This document shows positions 43,682 to 54,279 of a stretch of 64,000 bases of DNA, piece after piece (within the stretch, counting starts at the first letter, position 1; each line of letters opens with the position of its first letter). Made by a program: the position numbers and the translations under genes. This DNA comes from Hyphomicrobiales bacterium (GTDB lineage Bacteria > Pseudomonadota > Alphaproteobacteria > Rhizobiales > Aestuariivirgaceae), in the NCBI GenBank assembly GCA_025359045.1, contig JANYHN010000048.1, forward strand, positions 124,001-188,000. Direction: 5' to 3'. The notes beneath the pieces are model-generated. The model was not told the origin of the DNA and did no database searches. It worked only from the letters and a program-made list of their open reading frames with translations.

Positions 43682-45046
43682 TTAATAAGCCGCCGCTTTA
43701 AAAACGGGAGCGATATCTTGGCCCCAGACATTATTATATAGATCAAGCAGCTCCTGTGCCTTGGTTTTGTCGCGAGCGACTTCGTCGTCTAGCACATTGA
43801 GGAATGTGGCCTCTTCCATGCCGCGTGCGTCTAGTCCAGCGCGGGCGATTTTCAATACTTCGCGACCCAGATCAAGCAATGAGCGGCCCCTGAATTGGGC
43901 GTGAAGGCCTTTGATTGCCACCTCATCGCGCATGGATTGACGCTGAGTTTCGGTTGAAGGTTTGATCAAATCATATGCCGCGTCGAGCGCCGATTGATCA
44001 TAGAGCAGACCCACCCAGAAGGCGGGCAACGCGCAAAGTTTGTCTTGCAGTCCTGAGTCAGCGCCACGCATTTCCAGATATTTCTTTAAACGCACTTCGG
44101 GGAAAATAGTGGTGAGGTGATCGGCCCAATCTTTCATATTGGGCTTTTCACCGGGCAACTGGGGAAGTTTGCCATCTAAAAACTTACGGAAACTTTCGCC
44201 AGCGGTATTTAAGTATTTGCCATCCCGCATCACGAAATACATCGGCACATCTAATGCAAATTCCACATAGCGCTCGATGCCCATACCATTTTCAAACACG
44301 AAAGGTGTCATGCCTGCGCGGGCATTGTCGGTATCAGTCCACACATGACTGCGGAAAGATTGATAGCCATTGGGTTTGCCTTCGAGGAATGGCGAGTTGG
44401 CAAACAGGGCTGTAGCTAAAGGTTGAAGTGCGATTGAAGTGCGCAGTTTTTTTACCATGTCGGCTTCGTCCGCATAGTCTAGGTTGACTTGCACTGTGCA
44501 GGTGCGGAACATCATATCGCGGCCCATGGTGCCAACCTTATCCATATAGGGTGCCATTATTTTATAGCGGCCCTTGGGCATGACAGGGGTTCCATCACGC
44601 GTCCAAACGGGGCTGGCACCTAAGCCTAAAAACCCTATGCCAAGTTTGTCGCCAATCTCGCGGACCTGTTTAAGATGTTCAGAAATTTCGATGCAGGTTT
44701 CACTAACCGTTTCAAGCGGCGCGCCTGAAAGTTCAAACTGTCCACCGGGTTCGAGTGAGATGTTGGCCAAAGAATTTGGATCAGACAGGGCAATGATGTG
44801 CTCACCCTCATACACACCTTGCCAGCCAAAGGAATCGCGGAGGCCTTCGAGCAATGCGCGAATCGAGCTTTTGCCTTCATAGGGAACGGGGCGAAGCATA
44901 TCCTTGAGGAACGGAAATTTCTCATGCTCTGTGCCGATGCGCCATTCTGATTTTGGTTTAAATCCGTCAACGAAATAAGCGATCAGCTGATCCTTGTTGT
45001 CGATTGGTGCACGCGCTTGCGCAGTATCGGGCGTTGGTCCGCTCAC
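43682..45046 (-). CDS. gshA: Glutamate--cysteine ligase
   Basis: WRIGTEHEKFPF, SLEPGGQFELSGAPLETVSETCIE, RTCTVQVNLDYADE, MRGADSGLQDKLCALPAFWVGLLYD. Confidence 0.94.
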   Translation of the reverse strand: MSGPTPDTAQARAPIDNKDQLIAYFVDGFKPKSEWRIGTEHEKFPFLKDMLRPVPYEGKSSIRALLEGLRDSFGWQGVYEGEHIIALSDPNSLANISLEPGGQFELSGAPLETVSETCIEISEHLKQVREIGDKLGIGFLGLGASPVWTRDGTPVMPKGRYKIMAPYMDKVGTMGRDMMFRTCTVQVNLDYADEADMVKKLRTSIALQPLATALFANSPFLEGKPNGYQSFRSHVWTDTDNARAGMTPFVFENGMGIERYVEFALDVPMYFVMRDGKYLNTAGESFRKFLDGKLPQLPGEKPNMKDWADHLTTIFPEVRLKKYLEMRGADSGLQDKLCALPAFWVGLLYDQSALDAAYDLIKPSTETQRQSMRDEVAIKGLHAQFRGRSLLDLGREVLKIARAGLDARGMEEATFLNVLDDEVARDKTKAQELLDLYNNVWGQDIAPVFKAAAY

Positions 45047-45129
45047 TTTTTATTCTTTCCCATTGTTGCCTTTTCTCCATGTAGGCATTTGCTGTGACAG
45101 CGGCAAGTATCATTCTGTACCATGTGCTA

Positions 45130-45873
45130 TTACGATTTGTGCGGGCTGCCCCAGTCCCCCAGTTTAGCTTGCACCAAGCCAAGGGCTGCAATTGCCACAG
45201 TATCGGCCCGCATAATCCGTGGGCCGAGCTTGATTGCTACTACAAAAGGCAATGATTTTAAATGTTTACGCTCATCTTCTGTAAAGCCTCCCTCGGGGCC
45301 AACGCAAACCGCAAGTGGAAGTTTAAGGCCTTCAAGGGCTTGTAACGGATCCGAAACGGTGGCTGTTTCGTCGCAAAAAATTAGGGTTCGAGAGGGGTCC
45401 CAAGCCTTTAATACTGCATCAAATTTTTGTGGTTCAAGAACTTCAGGCAAAAACACAAGATTACACTGTTCTGCCGCCTCAATCACATTTGCACGCATTC
45501 TATCAAGGTTTACACGTTCGGCAATTGTGCGGGCCGTGATAATAGGGCGGAGACGTCTTGCACCCAGTTCGGTTGCTTTCTGCACGAGGTAATCAAGGCG
45601 CTGATGTTTGATGGGGGCAAAAAGATAATCAACGTCGGGAGGCGGCGTTGCTTCACTCAATTTGTTTTCGATTCGGATGCGAAGTGATTTTTTGCCGGCC
45701 TCAGTGATATAAGCCAACCACTCGCCGTCGGTTCTGTTGAACACATGCACCGGATCACCTGCGCCATTGCGTAACACGTTCACCAAATAGTGCCCTTGCT
45801 CTCTCTCCAAAGTGATTTCAGCGTTCGCAGCCAATGCGGCATCAAGGTGCAAGCGGGGTGTGGTTTTTGCCAT
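45130..45873 (-). CDS. rsmE: 16S rRNA (uracil-1498-N3)-methyltransferase
   Basis: HYLVNVLRNGAGDPVHVFN, QKATELGARRLRPIITART, VCVGPEGGFTEDE, LGPRIMRADTVAIAAL. Confidence 0.95.
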   Translation of the reverse strand: MAKTTPRLHLDAALAANAEITLEREQGHYLVNVLRNGAGDPVHVFNRTDGEWLAYITEAGKKSLRIRIENKLSEATPPPDVDYLFAPIKHQRLDYLVQKATELGARRLRPIITARTIAERVNLDRMRANVIEAAEQCNLVFLPEVLEPQKFDAVLKAWDPSRTLIFCDETATVSDPLQALEGLKLPLAVCVGPEGGFTEDERKHLKSLPFVVAIKLGPRIMRADTVAIAALGLVQAKLGDWGSPHKS

Positions 45874-45899
45874 AGGCTTTGTGTATCACGGCGTCCGAT

Positions 45900-46823
45900 A
45901 TGAGCGAAACAACAAAGATTGCAGATGCGGTCAATGCCAGTTGGGTTGAGAATTTACCTGCCGCATTGATCCCCTATGCGCAATTGATGCGACTGGACCG
46001 GCCAATTGGGTGGTGGCTTTTGCTGCTGCCGTGTTGGTGGGGATTAACTTTGGCTCAAATTGCCGTTGGTGGTGGCTGGCCCGATTTATGGAAAGCGTTT
46101 TTGTTTTTGGCTGGTGCTATAATCATGCGCGGTGCTGGCTGCACATTAAATGATATTGTTGACCGCGATATTGATAACAAAGTAGAGCGCACGCGCATGC
46201 GGCCCCTGCCCGCTGGTTTGATTAGTTTGCGCGGCGCTTTCATATTTTTAGCTGCTCAGCTTTTGTTGGGCTTGGTGATTTTGCTGCAATTCAACTTGCT
46301 TACCATCATCACTGCAATTGCCTCATTGGCCATCGTTGCGGTTTATCCATTTATGAAACGCATTACCTATTGGCCCCAAGTGGTTTTGGGTTTGGCATTT
46401 AATTGGGGAGCGTTGGTGGGTTGGACTTCTGTCCAAAGCGCCATCACTGTTGCCCCAATCCTGCTTTACATCGGCGGCATTTCTTGGACGCTGGCTTATG
46501 ACACGATTTATGCGCATCAAGATAAGGATGATGATGCATTGATTGGCGTCAAATCCACAGCTCTCAGGTTCGGTGACGCAACGATCTATTGGCTGATGTT
46601 GTTTTTTGGATTAGCGCTCGCTTTCATCGACACCAGCCTGTGGCTTGTATCAGCGCCGCTGCTTGCCCATGTTGGAGTGGCGGGAGCGGCCATCCATGCG
46701 GCCTGGCAAATTTCCCTATTTGATGGCGATGATTCAGCCTTATGTTTGAGGCTGTTTCGCGCCAACCGCGTGTTTGGTGTAATCATTCTTTTTGGCTTCT
46801 TGACAGGAAACTTCATTTTATGA
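45900..46823 (+). CDS. ubiA: 4-hydroxybenzoate polyprenyltransferase
   Basis: AQLMRLDRPIGWWLLLLPCWWGLTLA, GAGCTLNDIVDRDIDNKVERTRMRPLPAG, YDTIYAHQDKDDDALIGVKSTALRFG. Confidence 0.95.
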   Translation: MSETTKIADAVNASWVENLPAALIPYAQLMRLDRPIGWWLLLLPCWWGLTLAQIAVGGGWPDLWKAFLFLAGAIIMRGAGCTLNDIVDRDIDNKVERTRMRPLPAGLISLRGAFIFLAAQLLLGLVILLQFNLLTIITAIASLAIVAVYPFMKRITYWPQVVLGLAFNWGALVGWTSVQSAITVAPILLYIGGISWTLAYDTIYAHQDKDDDALIGVKSTALRFGDATIYWLMLFFGLALAFIDTSLWLVSAPLLAHVGVAGAAIHAAWQISLFDGDDSALCLRLFRANRVFGVIILFGFLTGNFIL

Positions 46824-48157
46824 CGGAAAAATTGTTAGATATTGCTGCCGATCTGGTTGCACGCGCACGCAGGTTAGGAGCCACAGATGCAGATGCTATG
46901 GCCGTCGAGCAAAGCAATGTGAGTGTTTCGATCCGCGAAGGTGCAGTTGAAGATTTAGAAAGATCGGAAGCCACTGGTGTGGGGCTTCGGGTTTTTGCAG
47001 GCAAGTCATCAGCGATTATTTCGGGCAGTGTGCTCACATCAGAGTCTTTGCAGAAATTGGCAGAGCGTGCAGTGGCCATGGCTAAAGCTGCACCACCGGA
47101 TGAATTTTGTGGGCTTGCTGATCCGTCGCAATTGGCCAAAGGCAGCATTGATCTTGATTTGGTTTCGGCTGACGAGCCTTCCGTTGAACTTTTGAAGTCG
47201 ATGGCGATCGATGCTGAAAAATTTGCACTCGATGTAAAAGGTGTTTCCAAGAGCATTGGCTCTGGTGCATCAGCTTCAAATTATTTTGTGGCACTGGCCT
47301 CAAGCAACGGATTTTCGCGGAGTTATCGGCGCACTGGCTTTGGGCTTAGCGCTTCGGTGATTTCTGGCGAAGGTACAGATATGGTGCGCGATTATGATGG
47401 CACATCGGCCAATCATTTTGTCGATTTGGAAAGCCCTGAAAAAATTGGGCGCACTGCGGGTGAACGCGTGATTGCCAAGATCAATCCTCAAAAACTCACC
47501 TCGCGTTCATCTCCGGTGATTTTTGATCGGCGTGTCTCATCCAGTTTGCTTGGGCATTTGGCTGGGGCTATTAATGGTTCGGCGATTGCGCGCGGCGTTA
47601 GCTTTTTGAAAGACGAATTGGGAAAGCAAATTTTCAAATCGAACATCAATATAATTGACGATCCCCTGCGCATACGTGGCCCCGCCTCGCGGAGTTTTGA
47701 TGGCGAGGGTCTTGCTGTGCAACGCCGTGCATTGATTGATAAGGGCATATTGACGGGCTGGGTCTTGGATTTGCGTTCAGCGCGGCAACTTGGAATGCAA
47801 CCTACGGGTCAAGGTTCGCGTGGCATGGCCTCACAGCCTAGCCCTTCAACTTCCAACGTGCATTTAGAGCCAGGCGAGCAATCGCCTGTGGAGATGATGA
47901 AAGCTTTAGGCAGCGGATTATTGATCACCGAATTTATCGGGGCCAGTATCAATTCATCAACGGGCGATTATAGCCGAGGTGCATCGGGCTTTTGGTTTGA
48001 AAATGGCGAAATCGCTTATCCGGTGAGCGAAATTACCGTGGCTGGAAATTTGACGGATATGTTCATGAGCTTGGTTCCAGCTAATGATTTGATCTTTAAG
48101 GGGGCCACTAATGCGCCTTCTTGCTTAATTGAGGGGATGACAATTGCTGGGCGTTAA
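46820..48157 (+). CDS. pmbA: PmbA/TldE family metallopeptidase-like protein
   Basis: GVGLRVFAGKSSAIISGSV, TGDYSRGASGFWFENGEIAYPVSEITVAGNLTDMF; ATG 46820 overlaps the ubiA stop. Confidence 0.93.
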   Translation: MTEKLLDIAADLVARARRLGATDADAMAVEQSNVSVSIREGAVEDLERSEATGVGLRVFAGKSSAIISGSVLTSESLQKLAERAVAMAKAAPPDEFCGLADPSQLAKGSIDLDLVSADEPSVELLKSMAIDAEKFALDVKGVSKSIGSGASASNYFVALASSNGFSRSYRRTGFGLSASVISGEGTDMVRDYDGTSANHFVDLESPEKIGRTAGERVIAKINPQKLTSRSSPVIFDRRVSSSLLGHLAGAINGSAIARGVSFLKDELGKQIFKSNINIIDDPLRIRGPASRSFDGEGLAVQRRALIDKGILTGWVLDLRSARQLGMQPTGQGSRGMASQPSPSTSNVHLEPGEQSPVEMMKALGSGLLITEFIGASINSSTGDYSRGASGFWFENGEIAYPVSEITVAGNLTDMFMSLVPANDLIFKGATNAPSCLIEGMTIAGR

Positions 48158-48932
48158 ACCACCTGAAAATTTGCAAGCCGATTCAGCTTTGCTTTTTGGC
48201 ACTGTTCAAGAAGCAGGGACAATGGCTCTAAAACTATCGCAACAAAATGTGCGTAACTGGTCCAAACCAGATGGCTCGACTGTGACCGAAGCTGATTTGC
48301 AAATTGATGCTTTTTTGAAAACACAGTTGCATGGCGCACGCCCTGATTATGGCTGGCTGTCGGAAGAAACACCTGACACCGCCGACCGCCTTGCGTGCAA
48401 ACGGCTTTGGATTGTTGATCCGATTGACGGCACCAATAGTTTTGTGAATGGTTCTGATGGCTGGTGCATCGGTGCAGCTTTGATCGAGGATGGCCAAGTC
48501 ATTTTGGCTGCACTCTATCAACCAAAGGCCAATCTGTTTTATGCTGCGGCTTTGGGACATGGTGCATATTGTAACAAGGTTTTGATGACGGCCCATGATG
48601 ATGCCGGTTTTGCCGGGGCCAAACTATTGGGCACTGGCCGCGCCTTGAAAACCTTTCCCGGTGTGTCGGCTGCGCCTTCACCGCAAATTCCGCTTTTGTT
48701 GCGATTGGCTCATGTGGCAAGTGGTCTGGCCGACATTGCGTTGTCATTTGGGCCGCGCAATGATTGGGACTTGGCGGCGGGTGATCTATTGGTGCAAGAG
48801 GCTGGTGGCATGATTACTCAGGTTACTGGCGCTAAGATGATTTACAATCTTGCTTCCCCAAAGCAAAACGGCTTGTTGGCCGCAGGTCAGATGAGGCACA
48901 GTGCAGCACTTAAGATATTGGAGGCAATATGA
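48144..48932 (+). CDS. Inositol monophosphatase family / 3'(2'),5'-bisphosphate nucleotidase-like
   Basis: WLSEETPDTADRLACKRLWIVDPIDGTNSFVNGSDGWCIGAALIEDG, NDWDLAAGDLLVQEAGG. Confidence 0.92.
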   Translation: MLGVKPPENLQADSALLFGTVQEAGTMALKLSQQNVRNWSKPDGSTVTEADLQIDAFLKTQLHGARPDYGWLSEETPDTADRLACKRLWIVDPIDGTNSFVNGSDGWCIGAALIEDGQVILAALYQPKANLFYAAALGHGAYCNKVLMTAHDDAGFAGAKLLGTGRALKTFPGVSAAPSPQIPLLLRLAHVASGLADIALSFGPRNDWDLAAGDLLVQEAGGMITQVTGAKMIYNLASPKQNGLLAAGQMRHSAALKILEAI

Positions 48933-49168
48933 CGGAACCTAAAGAACAGCTACTACATCTGGTATTTGGTGGTGAATTGCAAGATGTGAGCCATGTTACA
49001 TTCAAAGATTTGGCCAAGTTGGATGTTGTTGGGTTTTATCCGAACTATGCTTCGGCCCATCAAGCTTGGCAGGGCAAGGCACGCGAGACGATCGATAATG
49101 CGCAGATGAGATATTTCATCGTGCATATGCATCGGTTGCTTGATCCGGCAACGGATCACAAGCATTAA
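48929..49168 (+). CDS. DUF4170 domain protein
   Basis: LHLVFGGELQDVSHVTFKDLAKLDVVGFYPNYASAHQAWQGKARETIDNAQMRYFIVHMHRL. Confidence 0.85.
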   Translation: MTEPKEQLLHLVFGGELQDVSHVTFKDLAKLDVVGFYPNYASAHQAWQGKARETIDNAQMRYFIVHMHRLLDPATDHKH

Positions 49169-50163
49169 ATATTTCCCGCAGCCTGTAATTTTCGCAGTGG
49201 AAAATTATCCAGCACATCAGCGGCCAACACTTTACGCACTTCTTCGCAGTCCGCGTGCATTTGGGTCACGAGATCATCAACGCCTTTAAAAGTCTTATCG
49301 GGGCGGATGAGGTCGACGAAATTGACCGTTAGAATTTTTCCATAGAGGTCGATATCTTGATCAAGCAGATAGACTTCTAAGAACGTCCGCTTGGTATCAA
49401 AAGTGGGTCTGTCGCCGAAATATGCAGCACCTTGCCAAAGTGGCGTGGTTAACGGAGCAGCTGAGTCTCGGGCCGTGACAGCATAGATTCCACGAAACGG
49501 TTCTGCACCGGGATCAAGGACGATATTTGCCGTTGGAAAACCTATGGTACGGCCGCGCTGATCACCGGGCACGACTTCACCCATGACGATCCATTGATAG
49601 CCGAGTTCAATTGCAGCTGCGCGCACATGGCCACGGCGCAACGAGGTCCGAATTGAACTCGAGGAAAATGGCGCGTGGCCATCGCCGTCATCGGTCACTT
49701 GATCGACGACGGTTACAGTGAAGCCGTGTTTGGCACCCATCTCACGCAAATTTTCTGGCCCGCCTTTGCGGCCCCTGCCAAAATGGAAATCATAGCCGGT
49801 GACCACATGTGAAACACCGAGGCGTTTGACCAAATGTTCCAGAATAAATTCATCGGCTTCAAGACCAGCCAGTGCTTCGTTGAAATCGATGCTGGCTGCA
49901 AATTCCGCACCCAAGGCAGATGCAAGACGCATTTTCAGTGGATGAGGTGTTAGGCGGAACACTGGCTCTGCTGGGCGGAAGAATGATCTGGGGTGTGGCT
50001 CGAACGTTAAAATGCCCCACGACTTTTTGGAGTCGATTGATTGCTTACGGGCGATGCTGAGGAGTTCCTGATGACCCCGGTGCAAGCCGTCAAAGTTACC
50101 GATGGCCACAACGCCGCCGCGCAGAGCTTCTGGAAATTCATTTGCTGGTAAAAACACTTTCAT
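49165..50163 (-). CDS. ribF: Bifunctional riboflavin kinase/FAD synthetase
   Basis: VVAIGNFDGLHRGHQELL, TFEPHPRSFFRP, GRTIGFPTANI, GIYAV. Confidence 0.96.
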   Translation of the reverse strand: MKVFLPANEFPEALRGGVVAIGNFDGLHRGHQELLSIARKQSIDSKKSWGILTFEPHPRSFFRPAEPVFRLTPHPLKMRLASALGAEFAASIDFNEALAGLEADEFILEHLVKRLGVSHVVTGYDFHFGRGRKGGPENLREMGAKHGFTVTVVDQVTDDGDGHAPFSSSSIRTSLRRGHVRAAAIELGYQWIVMGEVVPGDQRGRTIGFPTANIVLDPGAEPFRGIYAVTARDSAAPLTTPLWQGAAYFGDRPTFDTKRTFLEVYLLDQDIDLYGKILTVNFVDLIRPDKTFKGVDDLVTQMHADCEEVRKVLAADVLDNFPLRKLQAAGNI

Positions 50164-50184
50164 CGGCTGGCCTTAGCCAAAACT

Positions 50185-51000
50185 TCAATGCCAGTCTAGC
50201 TCAGGCATATGGGCGATGATGTTGGCGTGGGGAACAGCCATCTGAGTTTCAGCCACAATATCATCACTTACGTTGATGCCATCGGTAATAAATACGCATG
50301 GTACACCTAAATCAGCAGCACCTTTTACATCGGTTTGGGGCCCATCTCCGATGCAGAGAATTTGATTTTTATTGATCGTGTGCCCCAGTTTTTCCTCGGC
50401 TTTTGCTATGGCCAAATCATAGATTGGCGTGAACGGTTTTCCGGCCATTAAAACTTTGCCACCAATATTTGCATAAGCTTCGGCCAGGGCACCCGCGCAT
50501 GGGATCAGGCGATTGCCCTTTTGCACAACCTTATCTGGGTTGGCGCAAATCATGGTGAGGTTGTGCTGTTTCATTTCGGCAAGAGATTCAGTGTAGTCAT
50601 TTGTGGTTTCCTCCAGTTCATTAAAGAGACCTGTGCAGACAACCGATTGGGCTTGGGCGATTGAAACGCGCGCAATATCGAGGCCCTTGAAAATGGAATG
50701 GTCACGCGACGTGCCGATGAAGTAGGTTTTGTCACCGCCGTGTTTTATGATCAGACTACGTGTTACATCGCCAGAGGTGACGAGATTATCGTAAGCAACT
50801 TTATCGACGCCTAATTGTTCTAAATGTTGGGTCACACTCGGAGCCGTGTTTGGCGCATTGGTGATAAGAATAACCGTGCCGCCATTGGCGCGGTGATTTT
50901 TGAGAGCGGTGACTGCTGAGGCGAATGGCCTTACCCCATTATGCACCACGCCCCAAATATCGCTGAGCCAAATGGGATAGGTTTCAGAAAGTTTTTTCAT
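50185..51000 (-). CDS. TIGR01459-like HAD-superfamily hydrolase
   Basis: YPIWLSDIWGVVHNGVRPFASAV, VILITNAPNTAPSV, ILCIGDGPQTDVKGAADLGVPCVFI. Confidence 0.9.
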   Translation of the reverse strand: MKKLSETYPIWLSDIWGVVHNGVRPFASAVTALKNHRANGGTVILITNAPNTAPSVTQHLEQLGVDKVAYDNLVTSGDVTRSLIIKHGGDKTYFIGTSRDHSIFKGLDIARVSIAQAQSVVCTGLFNELEETTNDYTESLAEMKQHNLTMICANPDKVVQKGNRLIPCAGALAEAYANIGGKVLMAGKPFTPIYDLAIAKAEEKLGHTINKNQILCIGDGPQTDVKGAADLGVPCVFITDGINVSDDIVAETQMAVPHANIIAHMPELDWH

Positions 51001-51002
51001 AT

Positions 51003-52229
51003 CTATGCGGCGGCGTGGAAATCAACAGCGGCGTTTTCAATGGCTTCTTTTTTCACGCGGCGCGGAGGTGCAAAACATGGGCCTGAAACAAGGCGCGTGA
51101 TTTGTGGCAGTTTGCCGATGATCCGTTGATCTGCAACACCAGACACAATCATTTGCACGCGTGAAGCTCTGGCCGTCTGGGTAAAGCTTGCCATGGCCAG
51201 TGATGGGCCGTGAACGGCATCAATGGCCGAAGAGTTGAGGCTGACAAAGCGCACATTCAGCGTGTTCATGGCATTAAGATCAAGTCCCGCAATTGAAACA
51301 TTTGACAAACCAAACCTTGCACCTTGGCGCGCCAACTCAGCGAGACCCTCAAGAGCTTGTTCGGTAAGGCCCGCCAACATGGCATGTGGAAATTCGAATA
51401 TGAGGCCTTGGGAAATATCGGCAGCCGCTTTGCGGTCAGCATTAATTTGCGTGATTGAATGACGCGAAGCCAAGGTGGAGGCACCAATGGGCATGAAAAT
51501 ATTCAACTGCGGGTCACGTTGGCGCAGTTTACGCAACAACGTATCTGCCTCGCGAGCTACGAAAACATCAAGTGCTGGTCTGACACCAATTCTTTCGGCG
51601 TGATGCAGGAATGTATCAGATGCCAGCTCTTCGCCCTTCCCGTCTGCCAGGGCAAGATGCATGCGGTAATGCGCAGTGCGACCGGTGCTGAGATCGATGA
51701 TGGGTTCGAGCGAAACTGAAAGCTGATCGCCAAAGGGTGATGCGGGTTCCATTTCTTGTGGTGGCTCAACATGTGTTGCTTGATTATTCTGTGATGGCGG
51801 CGCGACGAAGACGGGCTCTGCGGAGGCTTGCGGGTGATAGGTTGTGCGGTGGATTTCGTTTAGCAAGCTTGTGTAGCTGTCTTTTAATTCGGAAAAGCCA
51901 CGCGCCACTAATTCGCGGTCACGCTTTGCTTCAAGCTTGGATTCGTCGAGTGATTTGCGCAAAGTATCGAACTGCCCTTTGCCGTCTTTGGTCTCGCGTA
52001 AAGCCATTGCGAGATCGGCCTCGGTGTTTTGACGATCATTCGTTAAGTCTGACGAGCGCCGCGCAACAAGTGCTATGATTGTAGCTTGTGAAAAGCCGAG
52101 TGCCAGAATGGCTAGAACAATTGCTGGCAATGGCGCAGTGCCGCCACCAATCATATAAAACCCGCTACCAATTGCGGTGGCCAAACTGATCACCACGACA
52201 CTGATATATGGCCAATCTTGTTTTTGCAT
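51003..52229 (-). CDS. Membrane-anchored degenerate EAL-domain protein
   Basis: Two N-terminal TM segments, coiled coil, then SVSLEPIIDLSTGRTAHYRMHLAL (EAL motif lost) and FEFPHAMLAGL...GARFGLSNVSIAGLDLN (DDFGxG lost). Confidence 0.8.
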   Translation of the reverse strand: MQKQDWPYISVVVISLATAIGSGFYMIGGGTAPLPAIVLAILALGFSQATIIALVARRSSDLTNDRQNTEADLAMALRETKDGKGQFDTLRKSLDESKLEAKRDRELVARGFSELKDSYTSLLNEIHRTTYHPQASAEPVFVAPPSQNNQATHVEPPQEMEPASPFGDQLSVSLEPIIDLSTGRTAHYRMHLALADGKGEELASDTFLHHAERIGVRPALDVFVAREADTLLRKLRQRDPQLNIFMPIGASTLASRHSITQINADRKAAADISQGLIFEFPHAMLAGLTEQALEGLAELARQGARFGLSNVSIAGLDLNAMNTLNVRFVSLNSSAIDAVHGPSLAMASFTQTARASRVQMIVSGVADQRIIGKLPQITRLVSGPCFAPPRRVKKEAIENAAVDFHAAA

Positions 52230-52354
52230 TCCTTACCCCAAGTGCGTGATTGATTCTGCGCCCCGTCCGAATCATTCAGGCCCCAGACTAAACAGTCTGA
52301 GGCCTGATGTGAATCCCGATTGGGTTAGATATACGCTTTTAAATTGCGCAGTTT

Positions 52355-53740
52355 TTAGGCAGTCTTTCTGGTGATTGCGCCATCGATTGCTGCAACCACT
52401 TCATCCAGATCGCTCTTTGTGGCGATATAGGCTGGGCTGAGACACAGCGTGTTATTGAGGCCCGGCAACGAGCGGTTGGTGGCACCGATGATGACGGCAG
52501 AGTTGGCCATGCAATCACCCACAATGGCTTGCACCATTGCTTCAGGCAGCGGTTCTTTGGTTTCGCGGTTTGACACCAATTCTAATCCTTGGAACAGGCC
52601 TAGACCGCGCACATCTCCGATGATTTGGTGCTTGGCCTTAAGGCCTTGCAGCTTGTCCATCAGATATTCGCCCATGTTCTTGACGTTATCGAGCAAGTTT
52701 TCCTCTTCGAGGATCTCCATATTGGCAATGGCCGCCGCTGGGCCGCCGGTGCAACCGCCGAATGTGGAAATATCGCGGAAGTGACTCATGGGATCCGAAG
52801 GGTTGGCTTTGAATTCGTTGAACACGGCTTCGGTTGTGACCGTGCAAGAAATTGCGGCGTAACCAGAGGCCACACCTTTGGCCATCGTCACAATATCTGG
52901 CTCAATGCCGAATTGTTGATAGCCAAACCATGTTCCAGTGCGGCCCATGCCGCAAACCACTTCATCGATGATCAACAGCACATTGTATTTTTTGCAAATT
53001 TCTTGAACGCGCTCCCAATAACCTTTTGGTGGCACAATAACGCCGCCTCCGGCGACGATGGGTTCGAGGATCAAGCCGCCAACTGTGTCTGCACCTTCGC
53101 GCAAGATCACTTCTTCAATAGCGTTGGCAGCGCGGATGCCGTAATCCTCAACATCGCCCCATTGCGAACGATATTCGAGATTGTGTGGCACTGAAACAAA
53201 GCCCGGTGTGTATGGGCCATAATTTGTGCGGCGTTCTTCTTGTCCACCTGATGAAAGGGCCGTAATCGTCGTGCCGTGATAATCGCGGTCACGGTAGAGG
53301 ATCTTATGTTTTTTGCCATCATACTTGTTATGAGCAATTTGGCGGACAATTTTATAGGCCTTCTCGTTGGCTTCAGAACCTGAGTTTGAATAATAAACGC
53401 GGGTGAGACCTGGCATTTTTTCAATCAGGTTTTTGGCAAATGTTGCGCCGGGGATCGATCCCATGGCGCCAGCGAAATAATTCATCTTCACCAACTGGTC
53501 ACGCACCGCATCGGCAATTTTCACGCGGCCATAGCCAACATTGACCGTCCACACACCGCCGGATACGGCATCCAAATGCTCGCGGCCTGCTTGGTTCCAA
53601 ACCCGCAATCCCTTGCCTTCGATGATGATCAGTGGATCAATGGTTTCGAATTTTTTGTGTTGTTGAAGGTGGTGCCACACATGGGCCTTATCGGCTTCGA
53701 CGATGTGGGAATAGTCGTTCTTGGGGGCATGAATGTTCAT
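52355..53740 (-). CDS. Class III aminotransferase, taurine--pyruvate aminotransferase-like
   Basis: GVWTVNVGYGRVKIADAV, YYSNSGSEANEKAYKIVRQI, LLIIDEVVCGMGRTGTWFGYQQFGIEPDIVTMAKGVASGY. Confidence 0.9.
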   Translation of the reverse strand: MNIHAPKNDYSHIVEADKAHVWHHLQQHKKFETIDPLIIIEGKGLRVWNQAGREHLDAVSGGVWTVNVGYGRVKIADAVRDQLVKMNYFAGAMGSIPGATFAKNLIEKMPGLTRVYYSNSGSEANEKAYKIVRQIAHNKYDGKKHKILYRDRDYHGTTITALSSGGQEERRTNYGPYTPGFVSVPHNLEYRSQWGDVEDYGIRAANAIEEVILREGADTVGGLILEPIVAGGGVIVPPKGYWERVQEICKKYNVLLIIDEVVCGMGRTGTWFGYQQFGIEPDIVTMAKGVASGYAAISCTVTTEAVFNEFKANPSDPMSHFRDISTFGGCTGGPAAAIANMEILEEENLLDNVKNMGEYLMDKLQGLKAKHQIIGDVRGLGLFQGLELVSNRETKEPLPEAMVQAIVGDCMANSAVIIGATNRSLPGLNNTLCLSPAYIATKSDLDEVVAAIDGAITRKTA

Positions 53741-53838
53741 GGGGCATCACCTCTACTATGCGAATTTTCGCGACCTTAGCAGATCTGAACCAGTTAAGGA
53801 AATGAGCCAGCGCGGCACAGTGCGCGGGGCCAGTTCAC

Positions 53839-54279
53839 CTATTCTAAAACAAATATGCGCTGCTTTAGTGCAAGGTTAAATTCAACATAGCCCAAGCACC
53901 GGCGCAGCTCTTCACGGTAAACTTGGTGGCGCTTGGCCAAAACTTCGCCCAAACCATGCAGCTGTTTATCACCGTTCGCAGGTGGATGCAGTGGCGCCAC
54001 AAATTTGCGGCCATAAACAATTGCCACATAAGTGCCTGCTGGTGCCGTGTCTTCATCGGTGGCGGGGGCAATGTAGTCGCCCACAAAATTATTAGCTTTT
54101 AGCTTTGCTTCATCGCGACAGGCATTGAACTGAGGGGTATCGTTTAATGGCCTAACATCTTCGGCATTCGCCGTGGCTGATAGGGCCAGCATGGAAAAGG
54201 CCCAAACACTCAAATTCAACTTACCCATCTGATCACCCATTTCATTAGCGCAGCATCTAGGGTTATCTTGGAATGGCAC
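53839..54279 (-). CDS. Hypothetical secreted protein
   Basis: Signal peptide MGKLNLSVWAFSMLALSATANAED; no recognised domain. Confidence 0.6.
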   Translation of the reverse strand: MPFQDNPRCCANEMGDQMGKLNLSVWAFSMLALSATANAEDVRPLNDTPQFNACRDEAKLKANNFVGDYIAPATDEDTAPAGTYVAIVYGRKFVAPLHPPANGDKQLHGLGEVLAKRHQVYREELRRCLGYVEFNLALKQRIFVLE

